A stretch of 64,000 bases of DNA from Pleurodeles waltl (Eukaryota > Chordata > Amphibia > Caudata > Salamandridae). A program made the translations under genes and the position numbers. Below the pieces are notes generated by a model. It made no database searches. It had not been told where the DNA came from and was given only the letters and a program-made list of their open reading frames with translations. This document shows, piece by piece, positions 22,965 through 35,616 of the stretch (positions are counted from its first letter, which is position 1; each line of letters starts with the position of its first letter). The stretch lies in the NCBI RefSeq assembly GCF_031143425.1, contig NC_090446.1, positions 1,025,437,066 to 1,025,501,065 on the forward strand, given 5' to 3'.

Positions 22965-25900
22965 CGTTCCCCCAAGTTTCCTGATAAAAATGATACCTCA
23001 CTTGTGTGGGTAGGCATAGCGCCTGCGACAGTAAATGCCCCAAAACACAAGGAGGACACATCCCATTTTCTGACAGAAAACAGAGGTGTTTTTTGCAAAG
23101 TGCCTACCTGTAGATTTTGGCCTCTAGCTCAGCCGGCACCTAGGGTAACCTACCAAACCTGTGCATTTTTGAAAACTTGAGACGTTGGGCAATCCAAGAT
23201 GGGGTGACTTGTGGGGCTCTGACCAGGTTCTCTTACCCAGAATCCTTTGCAAACCTCAAAATTTGGGTAAAAAAACACATTTTCCTCACTTTTCGGTGAC
23301 AGAAAGTTCTGGAATCTGAGAGGAGCTACAAATTTCCTTCCACCCAGCGTTCCCCCAAGTCTCCCGATACAAATCATACCTCACTTGTGTGGGTAGGCCT
23401 AGCGCCCGCGGAAGGAATTACCCCAAAACACAACGTGGACACATCCCATTTTTTGATTGAAAACTGAGGTGTTTTTTACAAAGTGCCTACCTGTAGATTT
23501 TGGCCTCTAGCTCAGCCGGCACCTGGGGAGACCTACCAAACCTGTTCATTTTTTAAAACTAGAGACCTAGGGGAATCCAAGATGGGGTGGGTTGTGGGGC
23601 TCTGACCAGGTTTTGTTACCGAGAATCCTTTGCAAACCTCAGAATTTGGCTAAAAAAACAAATTTTTCTCACATTTCGGTGACAGAAAGTTCTGAAATCT
23701 CAGAGGAGCCACAAATGTCCTTCCACCCAGTGTTCCCCCAAGTCTCCTGATAGAAATGATACCTCACTTGTGTGGGTGGGACTAGCGCCCGTGACAGGAA
23801 ATGCCCCAAAACACAATGAGGACGCACCCCATTTTTTGACAGAAAACAGATGTGTTTTTTGCAAAGTGCCTACCTGTAGATTTTGGCCTCGAGCTCAGCC
23901 GCCACCTAGGGAAACCTACCAAACCTGTCCATTTTTTAAAACTAGAGACCTAGGGGAATCCAAGATGGGGGCGGGTTGTGGGGCTCTGACCAGGTTCTGT
24001 TACCCAGAATCCTTTGCAAACCTCAAAATTTGGCTAAAAAAACACATTTTCCTCACATTTCGGTGACAGAAAGTTCTGGAATCTGAGAGGAGCCACAAAT
24101 TTCCTTTCACCCACCGTTCCCCCAAGTTTCCCGATACAAATGATACCTCACTTGTGTGGGTAGGTCTAGCGCCCGCGACAGGAAATGCCCCAAAACACAA
24201 CGAGGACACATCCCATTTTTTTATAGAAAACAGAGGTATTTTTTGCAAAGTGCCTACCTGTAGATTTTGGCCTCTAGCTCAGCCGGCATTTAGGTTAACC
24301 TACCAAACCTGTGCATTTTTGAAAACTAGAGACCTAAGGGAATCCAAGATGGGGTGACTTGTGGGGCTCTGACCAGGTTCTCTTACCAGAATCCTTTGCA
24401 AACCTCAAAATTTGGGTAAAAAAATACATTTTCCTCACATTTTGGTGACAGAAAGATCTGGAATCTGAGAGGAGCTACAAATTTCCTTCCACCCAGTGTT
24501 CTCCCAAGTCTCCAGATACAAATGATACTTCACTTGTGTGGGTGGGCCTAGCGCCCGCGACAGGAAATGCCCCAAAACACAACGAGGACACATCCCATTT
24601 TTTGACAGAAAACAGAGGTGTTTTTTGCAAAGTTCCTACCTGTAGATTTTGGACTCTAGCTCAGCCGGCACCTAGGGAAACCTACCAAACCTGTGCATTT
24701 TTTAAAACTAGAGACCTAGGGGAATCCAGGATGAGGTGACTTGTGGGGCTCTGACCAGGTTCTGTTACCTAGAATCCTTTGCAAACCTCAAAATGTGAGT
24801 AAAAAAAAACACATTTTCGTTCCATTTCGGTGACAGAAATTTCTGGAATCTGAGAGGAGCCACAAATTTCCTTCCACCCAGCGTTCTCCCGAGTCTCCTG
24901 ATAAAAATGATACCTCACTTGTGTGGGTAGGCCTAGCGCCCGCGACAGGAAATGCCCCAGAACACAAAGAGGAGACATCCCATTTTTTGACAGAAAACCG
25001 AGGTGTTTTTTGCAAATTGCCTACCTGTAGATTTTGGCCTCTAGCTCAGCCGGCACCTAGAGAAACCTACCAAACCTGTGCATTTTCGAAAACTAGAGAC
25101 CTAGGGGAATCCAAGATGAGGTGACTTGTGAGGCTCTGACCAGGTTCTGTTCCCCAGAATCCTTTGCAAACCTCAAAATGTGAGTAAAAAAAACACATTT
25201 TCCTCACATTTCGGTGACAGAAAGTTCTGGAATCTGAGAGGAGCCACAAATTTCCTTCCACCCAGCGTTCACCTAAGTCTCCTGATAAGAATTATACCTC
25301 ACTTGTGTGGGTAGGCCTAGCGCCCGCGACAGGAAATGCCCCAAAACACAACGAGGACACATCCCATTTTTTAACAGAAGACAGAGGTGTTTTATGCAAA
25401 GTGCCTACCTGTAGATTTTGGCCTCTAGCTCAGCCGGCACCTAGGGAAACCTACCAAACCTGTGCATTTTTGAAAACTAGAGACCTAGGGGAATCCAAGA
25501 TGGGGTGACTTGTGGGGCTCTGACCAGGTTCTGTTACCCAGAATCCTTTGCAAACCTCAAAATTTGGCTAAGAAAACACATTTTCCTCACATTTCGATGA
25601 CAGAAAGTTCTGGAATCTAAGAGGAGCCACAAATATCCTTCTACCCAGCGTTCCCCCAAGTCTCCCGATACAAATCATACCTCACTTGTGTGGGTAGGCC
25701 TAGCACCCGCGGAAGGAATTACCCCAAAACACAACGTGGACACATCCCATATTTTGACAGAAAACAGAGGTGTTTTTTGCAAAGTGCCTACCTGTAGATT
25801 TTGGCCTCTAGCTCAGCCGGCACCTAGGGAAACCTACCAAACCTGTGCATTTTTGAAAACTAGAGACCTAGGGGAATCCAAGATGGGGTGACTTGTGGTG

Positions 25901-28900
25901 CTCTGACCAGGTTCTGTTACCCAGAATTCTTTGCAAACCTCAAAATTTGGCTAAAAAAACACATTTTCCTCACATTTCGGTGACAGAAAGTTCTGAAATC
26001 TGAGAGGAGCCACAAATGTCCTTCCACCCAGCGTTCCCCAAGTCTCCAGATACAAATGATACCTCACTTGTGTGGGTGGGCCTAGCGCCCGAGACAGGAA
26101 ATGCCCCAAAACACAACGAGGACGCATCACATTTTTTGATAGAAAACTGAGGTGTTTTTTAAAAAGTGCCTACCTGTAGATTTTGGCCTCTACTGTAGCT
26201 CAGCCGGCACCTAGGGAGACCTACCAAACCTGTGCATTTTTTTAAACTAGAGACCTAGGGGAATCCAAGATGGGGTGGGTTGTGGGGCTCTGACCAGGTT
26301 TTGTTACCCAGAATCCTTTGCAAACCTCAGAATTTGGCTAAAAAAACACATTTTCCTCACATTTCGATGACAGAAAGTTCTGAAATCTGAGAGGAGCCAC
26401 AAATGTCCTTCCACCCAGTGTTCCCCAAAGTCTCCTGATTCAAATGATACCACACTTGTGTGGGTGGGACTAGCGCCCGCGACAGGAAATGCCCCAAAAC
26501 ACAATGAGGACGCATCCCATTTTTTGACAGAAAACAGAGGTGTTTTTTGCAAAGTGCCTACCTGTAGATTTTGGCCTCTAGCTCAGCCGGCACCTAGAGA
26601 AACCTACCAAACCTGTGCATTTTTTAAAACTAGAGACCTAGGGGAATCCAAGATCAGGTGACTTGTGGGGCTCTGACCAGGTTCTGTTACCCAGAATCCT
26701 TTGCAAATCTCAAAATGTGAGTAAAAAAAAAAATTTTCCTTACATTTCGGTGACAGAAAGTTCTGGAATCTGAGAGGAGCCACAAATCTTCTTCCACCCA
26801 GCGTTCCCCCAAGTCTCCTGATAAGAATCATACCTCACTTGTGTGGGTAGGCCTTGCGCCCGCAACAGGAAATGCCCCAAAACACAACGAGGACACATCC
26901 CATTTTTTGACAGAAAACAGAGGTGTTTTTTGCAAAGTGCCTACCTGTAGATTTTGGCCTCTAGCTCAGCCGGCATCTAGGGAAACCTACCAAACCTGTG
27001 CATTTTTGAAAACTAGAGACCTAGGGGAATCCAAGATGGGGTGGGTTGTGGGGCTCTGACCAGGTTCTGTTACCCAGAATCCTTTGCAAACCTCAAAATC
27101 TGGCTAAGAAAACACATTTTCCACACATTTCGATGACAGAGAGTTCTGGAATCTGAGAGGAGCCACAAATTTACTTCTACCCAGCGTTCCCTCAAGTCTC
27201 CCGATACAAATCATACCTCACTTGTGTGGGTAGGCCTAGCGCCAGCGGAAGGAATTACCCCAAAACACAACGTGGACACATCCCATATTTTGACAGAAAA
27301 CAGAGGTGTTTTTTGCAAAGTGCCTACCTGTAGATTTTGGCCTCTAGATCAGCCGGCACCTAGGGAAACCTACCAAACCTGTGCATTTTTGAAAACTAGA
27401 GACCTAGGGGAATCCAAGATGGGGTGAGTTGTGGGGCTCTGACCAGGTTCTGTTACCCAGAATCCTTTGCAAACCTCAAAATTTGGCTAAAAAAACACAT
27501 TTTCCTCACATTTCGGTGACAGAAAGTTCTGAAATCTGAGAGGAGCCACAAATGTCCTTCCACCCAGCGTTCCCCCAAGTCTCCTGATACAAATGATACC
27601 TCACTTGTGTGGGTGGGCCTAGCGCCCGCGACAGGAAATGCCCCAAAATATAACGAGGACGCATCACATTTTTTGATAGAAAACTGAGGTGTTTTTTACA
27701 AAGTGCCTACCTGTAGATTTTGGCCTCTAGCTCAGCCGCCACCTAGGGAAACCTACCAAACCTGTCCATTTTTTAAAACTAGAGACCTAGGGGAATCCAA
27801 GATGGGGTGGGTTGTGGGGCTCTGACCAGGTTTTGTTACCCAGAATCCTTTGCAAACCTCAGAATTTTGCTAAAAAAACACATTTTCCTCATATTTCGAT
27901 GACAGAAAGTTCTGAAATCTGAGAGGAGCCACAAATGTCCTTCCACCCAGTGTTCCCCCAAGTCTCCTGATACAAATGATACCACACTTGTGTGGGTGGG
28001 ACTAGCGCCCGCGACAGGAAATGCCCCAAAACACAATGAGGACGCATCCCATTTTTTGACAGAAAACAGATGTGTTTTTTGCAAAGTGCATACCTGTAGA
28101 TTTTGGCCTCTAGCTCAGCCGCCACCTAGGGAAACCTACCAAACCTGTGCATTTTTGAAAACTAGAGACCTAGGGGAATCCAAGATGGGGTGGGTTGTGG
28201 GGCTCTGACCAGGTTCTGTTACCCAGAATCCTTTGCAAACCTCAAAATCTGGCTAAGAAAACAAATTTTCCTCACATTTCGATGACAGAGAGTTCTGGAA
28301 TCTGAGAGGAGCCACAAATTTACTTCTACCCAGCGTTCCCTCAAGTCTCCCGATACAAATCATACCTCACTTGTGTGGGTAGGCCTAGCGCCCGCGACAG
28401 GAAATGCCCCAAAATATAACGAGGACGCATCACATTTTTTGATAGAAAACTGAGGTGTTTTTTACAAAGTGCCTACCTGTAGATTTTGGCCTCTAGCTCA
28501 GCCGCCACCTAGGGAAACCTACCAAACCTGTCCATTTTTTAAAACTAGAGACCTAGGGGAATCCAAGATGGGGTGACTTGTGGGGCTCTGACCAGGTTCT
28601 GTTACCCAGAATCCTTTGCAAACCTCAAAATTTGGCTAAAAAAACACATTTTCCTCACATTTCGGTGACAGAAAGTTCTGAAATCTGAGAGGAGCCACAA
28701 ATGTCCTTCCACCCAGCGTTCCCCCAAGTCTCCTGATACAAATGATACCTCACTTGTGTGGGTGGGCCTAGCGCCCGCGACAGGAAATGCCCCAAAATAT
28801 AACGAGGACGCATCACATTTTTTGATAGAAAACTGAGGTGTTTTTTACAAAGTGCCTACCTGTAGATTTTGGCCTCTAGCTCAGCCGCCACCTAGGGAAA

Positions 28901-29099
28901 CCTACCAAACCTGTCCATTTTTTAAAACTAGAGACCTAGGGGAATCCAAGATGGGGTGGGTTGTGGGGCTCTGACCAGGTTTTGTTACCCAGAATCCTTT
29001 GCAAACCTCAGAATTTTGATAAAAAAACACATTTTCCTCATATTTCGATGACAGAAAGTTCTGAAATCTGAGAGGAGCCACAAATGTCCTTCCACCCAG
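22965..29099 (+). repeat. Higher-order repeat copy 2, 16 monomers (6135 bp)
   Basis: The same 16-variant order as copy 1, shifted by 6135 bp (for example F at 23731, B at 27951). Private changes seen include GCAAATTGCC near 25017, where the other copies have GCAAAGTGCC, and GAATTTTGATAA near 29019 at its right edge. The spacing of homologous landmarks from copy 1 is constant to within 1 bp along the whole unit. Confidence 0.97.
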
Positions 29100-32000
29100 C
29101 GTTCCCCCAAGTTTCCTGATAAAAATGATACCTCACTTGTGTGGGTAGGCATAGCGCCTGCGACAGTAAATGCCCCAAAACACAAGGAGGACACATCCCA
29201 TTTTCTGACAGAAAACAGAGGTGTTTTTTGCAAAGTGCCTACCTGTAGATTTTGGCCTCTAGCTCAGCCGGCACCTAGGGTAACCTACCAAACCTGTGCA
29301 TTTTTGAAAACTTGAGACGTTGGGCAATCCAAGATGGGGTGACTTGTGGGGCTCTGACCAGGTTCTCTTACCCAGAATCCTTTGCAAACCTCAAAATTTG
29401 GGTAAAAAAACACATTTTCCTCACTTTTCGGTGACAGAAAGTTCTGGAATCTGAGAGGAGCTACAAATTTCCTTCCACCCAGCGTTCCCCCAAGTCTCCC
29501 GATACAAATCATACCTCACTTGTGTGGGTAGGCCTAGCGCCCGCGGAAGGAATTACCCCAAAACACAACGTGGACACATCCCATTTTTTGATTGAAAACT
29601 GAGGTGTTTTTTACAAAGTGCCTACCTGTAGATTTTGGCCTCTAGCTCAGCCGGCACCTGGGGAGACCTACCAAACCTGTTCATTTTTTAAAACTAGAGA
29701 CCTAAGGGAATCCAAGATGGGGTGGGTTGTGGGGCTCTGACCAGGTTTTGTTACCGAGAATCCTTTGCAAACCTCAGAATTTGGCTAAAAAAACAAATTT
29801 TTCTCACATTTCGGTGACAGAAAGTTCTGAAATCTCAGAGGAGCCACAAATGTCCTTCCACCCAGTGTTCCCCCAAGTCTCCTGATAGAAATGATACCTC
29901 ACTTGTGTGGGTGGGACTAGCGCCCGTGACAGGAAATGCCCCAAAACACAATGAGGACGCACCCCATTTTTTGACAGAAAACAGATGTGTTTTTTGCAAA
30001 GTGCCTACCTGTAGATTTTGGCCTCGAGCTCAGCCGCCACCTAGGGAAACCTACCAAACCTGTCCATTTTTTAAAACTAGAGACCTAGGGGAATCCAAGA
30101 TGGGGGCGGGTTGTGGGGCTCTGACCAGGTTCTGTTACCCAGAATCCTTTGCAAACCTCAAAATTTGGCTAAAAAAACACATTTTCCTCACATTTCGGTG
30201 ACAGAAAGTTCTGGAATCTGAGAGGAGCCACAAATTTCCTTTCACCCACCGTTCCCCCAAGTTTCCCGATACAAATGATACCTCACTTGTGTGGGTAGGT
30301 CTAGCGCCCGCGACAGGAAATGCCCCAAAACACAACGAGGACACATCCCATTTTTTTATAGAAAACAGAGGTATTTTTTGCAAAGTGCCTACCTGTAGAT
30401 TTTGGCCTCTAGCTCAGCCGGCATTTAGGTTAACCTACCAAACCTGTGCATTTTTGAAAACTAGAGACCTAAGGGAATCCAAGATGGGGTGACTTGTGGG
30501 GCTCTGACCAGGTTCTCTTACCAGAATCCTTTGCAAACCTCAAAATTTGGGTAAAAAAATACATTTTCCTCACATTTTGGTGACAGAAAGATCTGGAATC
30601 TGAGAGGAGCTACAAATTTCCTTCCACCCAGTGTTCTCCCAAGTCTCCAGATACAAATGATACTTCACTTGTGTGGGTGGGCCTAGCGCCCGCGACAGGA
30701 AATGCCCCAAAACACAACGAGGACACATCCCATTTTTTGACAGAAAACAGAGGTGTTTTTTGCAAAGTTCCTACCTGTAGATTTTGGACTCTAGCTCAGC
30801 CGGCACCTAGGGAAACCTACCAAACCTGTGCATTTTTTAAAACTAGAGACCTAGGGGAATCCAGGATGAGGTGACTTGTGGGGCTCTGACCAGGTTCTGT
30901 TACCTAGAATCCTTTGCAAACCTCAAAATGTGAGTAAAAAAAAACACATTTTCGTTCCATTTCGGTGACAGAAATTTCTGGAATCTGAGAGGAGCCACAA
31001 ATTTCCTTCCACCCAGCGTTCTCCCGAGTCTCCTGATAAAAATGATACCTCACTTGTGTGGGTAGGCCTAGCGCCCGCGACAGGAAATGCCCCAGAACAC
31101 AAAGAGGAGACATCCCATTTTTTGACAGAAAACCGAGGTGTTTTTTGCAAAGTGCCTACCTGTAGATTTTGGCCTCTAGCTTAGCCGGCACCTAGAGAAA
31201 CCTACCAAACCTGTGCATTTTCGAAAACTAGAGACCTAGGGGAATCCAAGATGAGGTGACTTGTGAGGCTCTGACCAGGTTCTGTTCCCCAGAATCCTTT
31301 GCAAACCTCAAAATGTGAGTAAAAAAAACACATTTTCCTCACATTTCGGTGACAGAAAGTTCTGGAATCTGAGAGGAGCCACAAATTTCCTTCCACCCAG
31401 CGTTCACCTAAGTCTCCTGATAAGAATTATACCTCACTTGTGTGGGTAGGCCTAGCGCCCGCGACAGGAAATGCCCCAAAACACAACGAGGACACATCCC
31501 ATTTTTTAACAGAAGACAGAGGTGTTTTATGCAAAGTGCCTACCTGTAGATTTTGGCCTCTAGCTCAGCCGGCACCTAGGGAAACCTACCAAACCTGTGC
31601 ATTTTTGAAAACTAGAGACCTAGGGGAATCCAAGATGGGGTGACTTGTGGGGCTCTGACCAGGTTCTGTTACCCAGAATCCTTTGCAAACCTCAAAATTT
31701 GGCTAAGAAAACACATTTTCCTCACATTTCGATGACAGAAAGTTCTGGAATCTAAGAGGAGCCACAAATATCCTTCTACCCAGCGTTCCCCCAAGTCTCC
31801 CGATACAAATCATACCTCACTTGTGTGGGTAGGCCTAGCACCCGCGGAAGGAATTACCCCAAAACACAACGTGGACACATCCCATATTTTGACAGAAAAC
31901 AGAGGTGTTTTTTGCAAAGTGCCTACCTGTAGATTTTGGCCTCTAGCTCAGCCGGCACCTAGGGAAACCTACCAAACCTGTGCATTTTTGAAAACTAGAG

Positions 32001-35000
32001 ACCTAGGGGAATCCAAGATGGGGTGACTTGTGGTGCTCTGACCAGGTTCTGTTACCCAGAATTCTTTGCAAACCTCAAAATTTGGCTAAAAAAACACATT
32101 TTCCTCACATTTCGGTGACAGAAAGTTCTGAAATCTGAGAGGAGCCACAAATGTCCTTCCACCCAGCGTTCCCCAAGTCTCCAGATACAAATGATACCTC
32201 ACTTGTGTGGGTGGGCCTAGCGCCCGAGACAGGAAATGCCCCAAAACACAACGAGGACGCATCACATTTTTTGATAGAAAACTGAGGTGTTTTTTAAAAA
32301 GTGCCTACCTGTAGATTTTGGCCTCTACTGTAGCTCAGCCGGCACCTAGGGAGACCTACCAAACCTGTGCATTTTTTTAAACTAGAGACCTAGGGGAATC
32401 CAAGATGGGGTGGGTTGTGGGGCTCTGACCAGGTTTTGTTACCCAGAATCCTTTGCAAACCTCAGAATTTGGCTAAAAAAACACATTTTCCTCACATTTC
32501 GATGACAGAAAGTTCTGAAATCTGAGAGGAGCCACAAATGTCCTTCCACCCAGTGTTCCCCAAAGTCTCCTGATTCAAATGATACCACACTTGTGTGGGT
32601 GGGACTAGCGCCCGCGACAGGAAATGCCCCAAAACACAATGAGGACGCATCCCATTTTTTGACAGAAAACAGAGGTGTTTTTTGCAAAGTGCCTACCTGT
32701 AGATTTTGGCCTCTAGCTCAGCCGGCACCTAGAGAAACCTACCAAACCTGTGCATTTTTTAAAACTAGAGACCTAGGGGAATCCAAGATCAGGTGACTTG
32801 TGGGGCTCTGACCAGGTTCTGTTACCCAGAATCCTTTGCAAATCTCAAAATGTGAGTAAAAAAAAAAATGTTCCTTACATTTCGGTGACAGAAAGTTCTG
32901 GAATCTGAGAGGAGCCACAAATCTTCTTCCACCCAGCGTTCACCCAAGTTTCCTGATAAGAATCATACCTCACTTGTGTGGGTAGGCCTTGCGCCCGCAA
33001 CAGGAAATGCCCCAAAACACAACGAGGACACATCCCATTTTTTGACAGAAAACAGAGGTGTTTTTTGCAAAGTGCCTACCTGTAGATTTTGGCCTCTAGC
33101 TCAGCCGGCATCTAGGGAAACCTACCAAACCTGTGCATTTTTGAAAACTAGAGACCTAGGGGAATCCAAGATGGGGTGGGTTGTGGGGCTCTGACCAGGT
33201 TCTGTTACCCAGAATCCTTTGCAAACCTCAAAATCTGGCTAAGAAAACACATTTTCCACACATTTCGATGACAGAGAGTTCTGGAATCTGAGAGGAGCCA
33301 CAAATTTACTTCTACCCAGCGTTCCCTCAAGTCTCCCGATACAAATCATACCTCACTTGTGTGGGTAGGCCTAGCGCCAGTGGAAGGAATTACCCCAAAA
33401 CATAACGTGGACACATCCCATATTTTGACAGAAAACAGAGGTGTTTTTTGCAAAGTGCCTACCTGTAGATTTTGGCCTCTAGATCAGCCGGCACCTAGGG
33501 AAACCTACCAAACCTGTGCATTTTTGAAAACTAGAGACCTAGGGGAATCCAAGATGGGGTGAGTTGTGGGGCTCTGACCAGGTTCTGTTACCCAGAATCC
33601 TTTGCAAACCTCAAAATTTGGCTAAAAAAACACATTTTCCTCACATTTCGGTGACAGAAAGTTCTGAAATCTGAGAGGAGCCACAAATGTCCTTCCACCC
33701 AGCGTTCCCCCAAGTCTCCTGATACAAATGATACCTCACTTGTGTGGGTGGGCCTAGCGCCCGCGACAGGAAATGCCCCAAAATATAACGAGGACGCATC
33801 ACATTTTTTGATAGAAAACTGAGGTGTTTTTTACAAAGTGCCTACCTGTAGATTTTGGCCTCTAGCTCAGCCGCCACCTAGGGAAACCTACCAAACCTGT
33901 CCATTTTTTAAAACTAGAGACCTAGGGGAATCCAAGATGGGGTGGGTTGTGGGGCTCTGACCAGGTTTTGTTACCCAGAATCCTTTGCAAACCTCAGAAT
34001 TTTGCTAAAAAAACACATTTTCCTCATATTTCGATGACAGAAAGTTCTGAAATCTGAGAGGAGCCACAAATGTCCTTCCACCCAGTGTTCCCCCAAGTCT
34101 CCTGATACAAATGATACCACACTTGTGTGGGTGGGACTAGCGCCCGCGACAGGAAATGCCCCAAAACACAATGAGGACGCATCCCATTTTTTGACAGAAA
34201 ACAGATGTGTTTTTTGCAAAGTGCATACCTGTAGATTTTGGCCTCTAGCTCAGCCGCCACCTAGGGAAACCTACCAAACCTGTGCATTTTTGAAAACTAG
34301 AGACCTAGGGGAATCCAAGATGGGGTGGGTTGTGGGGCTCTGACCAGGTTCTGTTACCCAGAATCCTTTGCAAACCTCAAAATCTGGCTAAGAAAACAAA
34401 TTTTCCTCACATTTCGATGACAGAGAGTTCTGGAATCTGAGAGGAGCCACAAATTTACTTCTACCCAGCGTTCCCTCAAGTCTCCCGATACAAATCATAC
34501 CTCACTTGTGTGGGTAGGCCTAGCGCCCGCGACAGGAAATGCCCCAAAATATAACGAGGACGCATCACATTTTTTGATAGAAAACTGAGGTGTTTTTTAC
34601 AAAGTGCCTACCTGTAGATTTTGGCCTCTAGCTCAGCCGCCACCTAGGGAAACCTACCAAACCTGTCCATTTTTTAAAACTAGAGACCTAGGGGAATCCA
34701 AGATGGGGTGACTTGTGGGGCTCTGACCAGGTTCTGTTACCCAGAATCCTTTGCAAACCTCAAAATTTGGCTAAAAAAACACATTTTCCTCACATTTCGG
34801 TGACAGAAAGTTCTGAAATCTGAGAGGAGCCACAAATGTCCTTCCACCCAGCGTTCCCCCAAGTCTCCTGATACAAATGATACCTCACTTGTGTGGGTGG
34901 GCCTAGCGCCCGCGACAGGAAATGCCCCAAAATATAACGAGGACGCATCACATTTTTTGATAGAAAACTGAGGTGTTTTTTACAAAGTGCCTACCTGTAG

Positions 35001-35234
35001 ATTTTGGCCTCTAGCTCAGCCGCCACCTAGGGAAACCTACCAAACCTGTCCATTTATTAAAACTAGAGACCTAGGGGAATCCAAGATGGGGTGGGTTGTG
35101 GGGCTCTGACCAGGTTTTGTTACCCAGAATCCTTTGCAAACCTCAGAATTTTGCTAAAAAAACACATTTTCCTCATATTTCGATGACAGAAAGTTCTGAA
35201 ATCTGAGAGGAGCCACAAATGTCCGTCCACCCAG
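29100..35234 (+). repeat. Higher-order repeat copy 3, 16 monomers (6135 bp)
   Basis: The same order as copies 1 and 2. Private or partly shared changes: CCTAAGGGAA near 29705; AGCTTAGCCGG near 31182; AAATGTTCC after the A-tract near 32869; GTTCACCCAAG near 32942, shared with later copies but not earlier ones; GCCAGTGGAAGG near 33380; and CATTTATTAAAAC near 35055. It ends in an A monomer as usual, but the next monomer is a chimera instead of C. Confidence 0.97.
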
Positions 35235-35616
35235 TGTTTCCCCAAGTCTCCTGATACAAATGATACCACACTTGTGTGGGTGGGACTAGCGCCCGCGACA
35301 GGAAATGCCCCAAAACACAACGAGGACACATCCCATTTTTTGACAGAAAACAGAGGTGTTTTTTGCAAAGTGCCTACCTGTAGATTTTGGCCTCTAGCTC
35401 AGCCGGCATCTAGGGAAACCTACCAAACCTGTGCATTTTTGAAAACTAGAGACCTAGGGGAATCCAAGATGGGGTGACTTGTGGTGCTCTGACCAGGTTC
35501 TGTTACCCAGAATTCTTTGCAAACCTCAAAATTTGGCTAAAAAAACACATTTTCCTCACATTTCGGTGACAGAAAGTTCTGAAATCTGAGAGGAGCCACA
35601 AATGTCCTTCCACCCA
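35235..35616 (+). repeat. Three-source chimeric monomer at the seven-monomer deletion
   Basis: The left part is B-like (CAGTGTTTCCCC, ATACCACACTTG, GGGACTAGCG). The middle is V/D-like (AACGAGGACACATCCC, CCGGCATCTAGGG). The right end is K-like (GTGACTTGTGGTGCTC followed by AGAATTCTTTGC), leading correctly into L. At least two breakpoints are therefore present within 383 bp. The register is maintained to within 1 bp. Confidence 0.88.
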
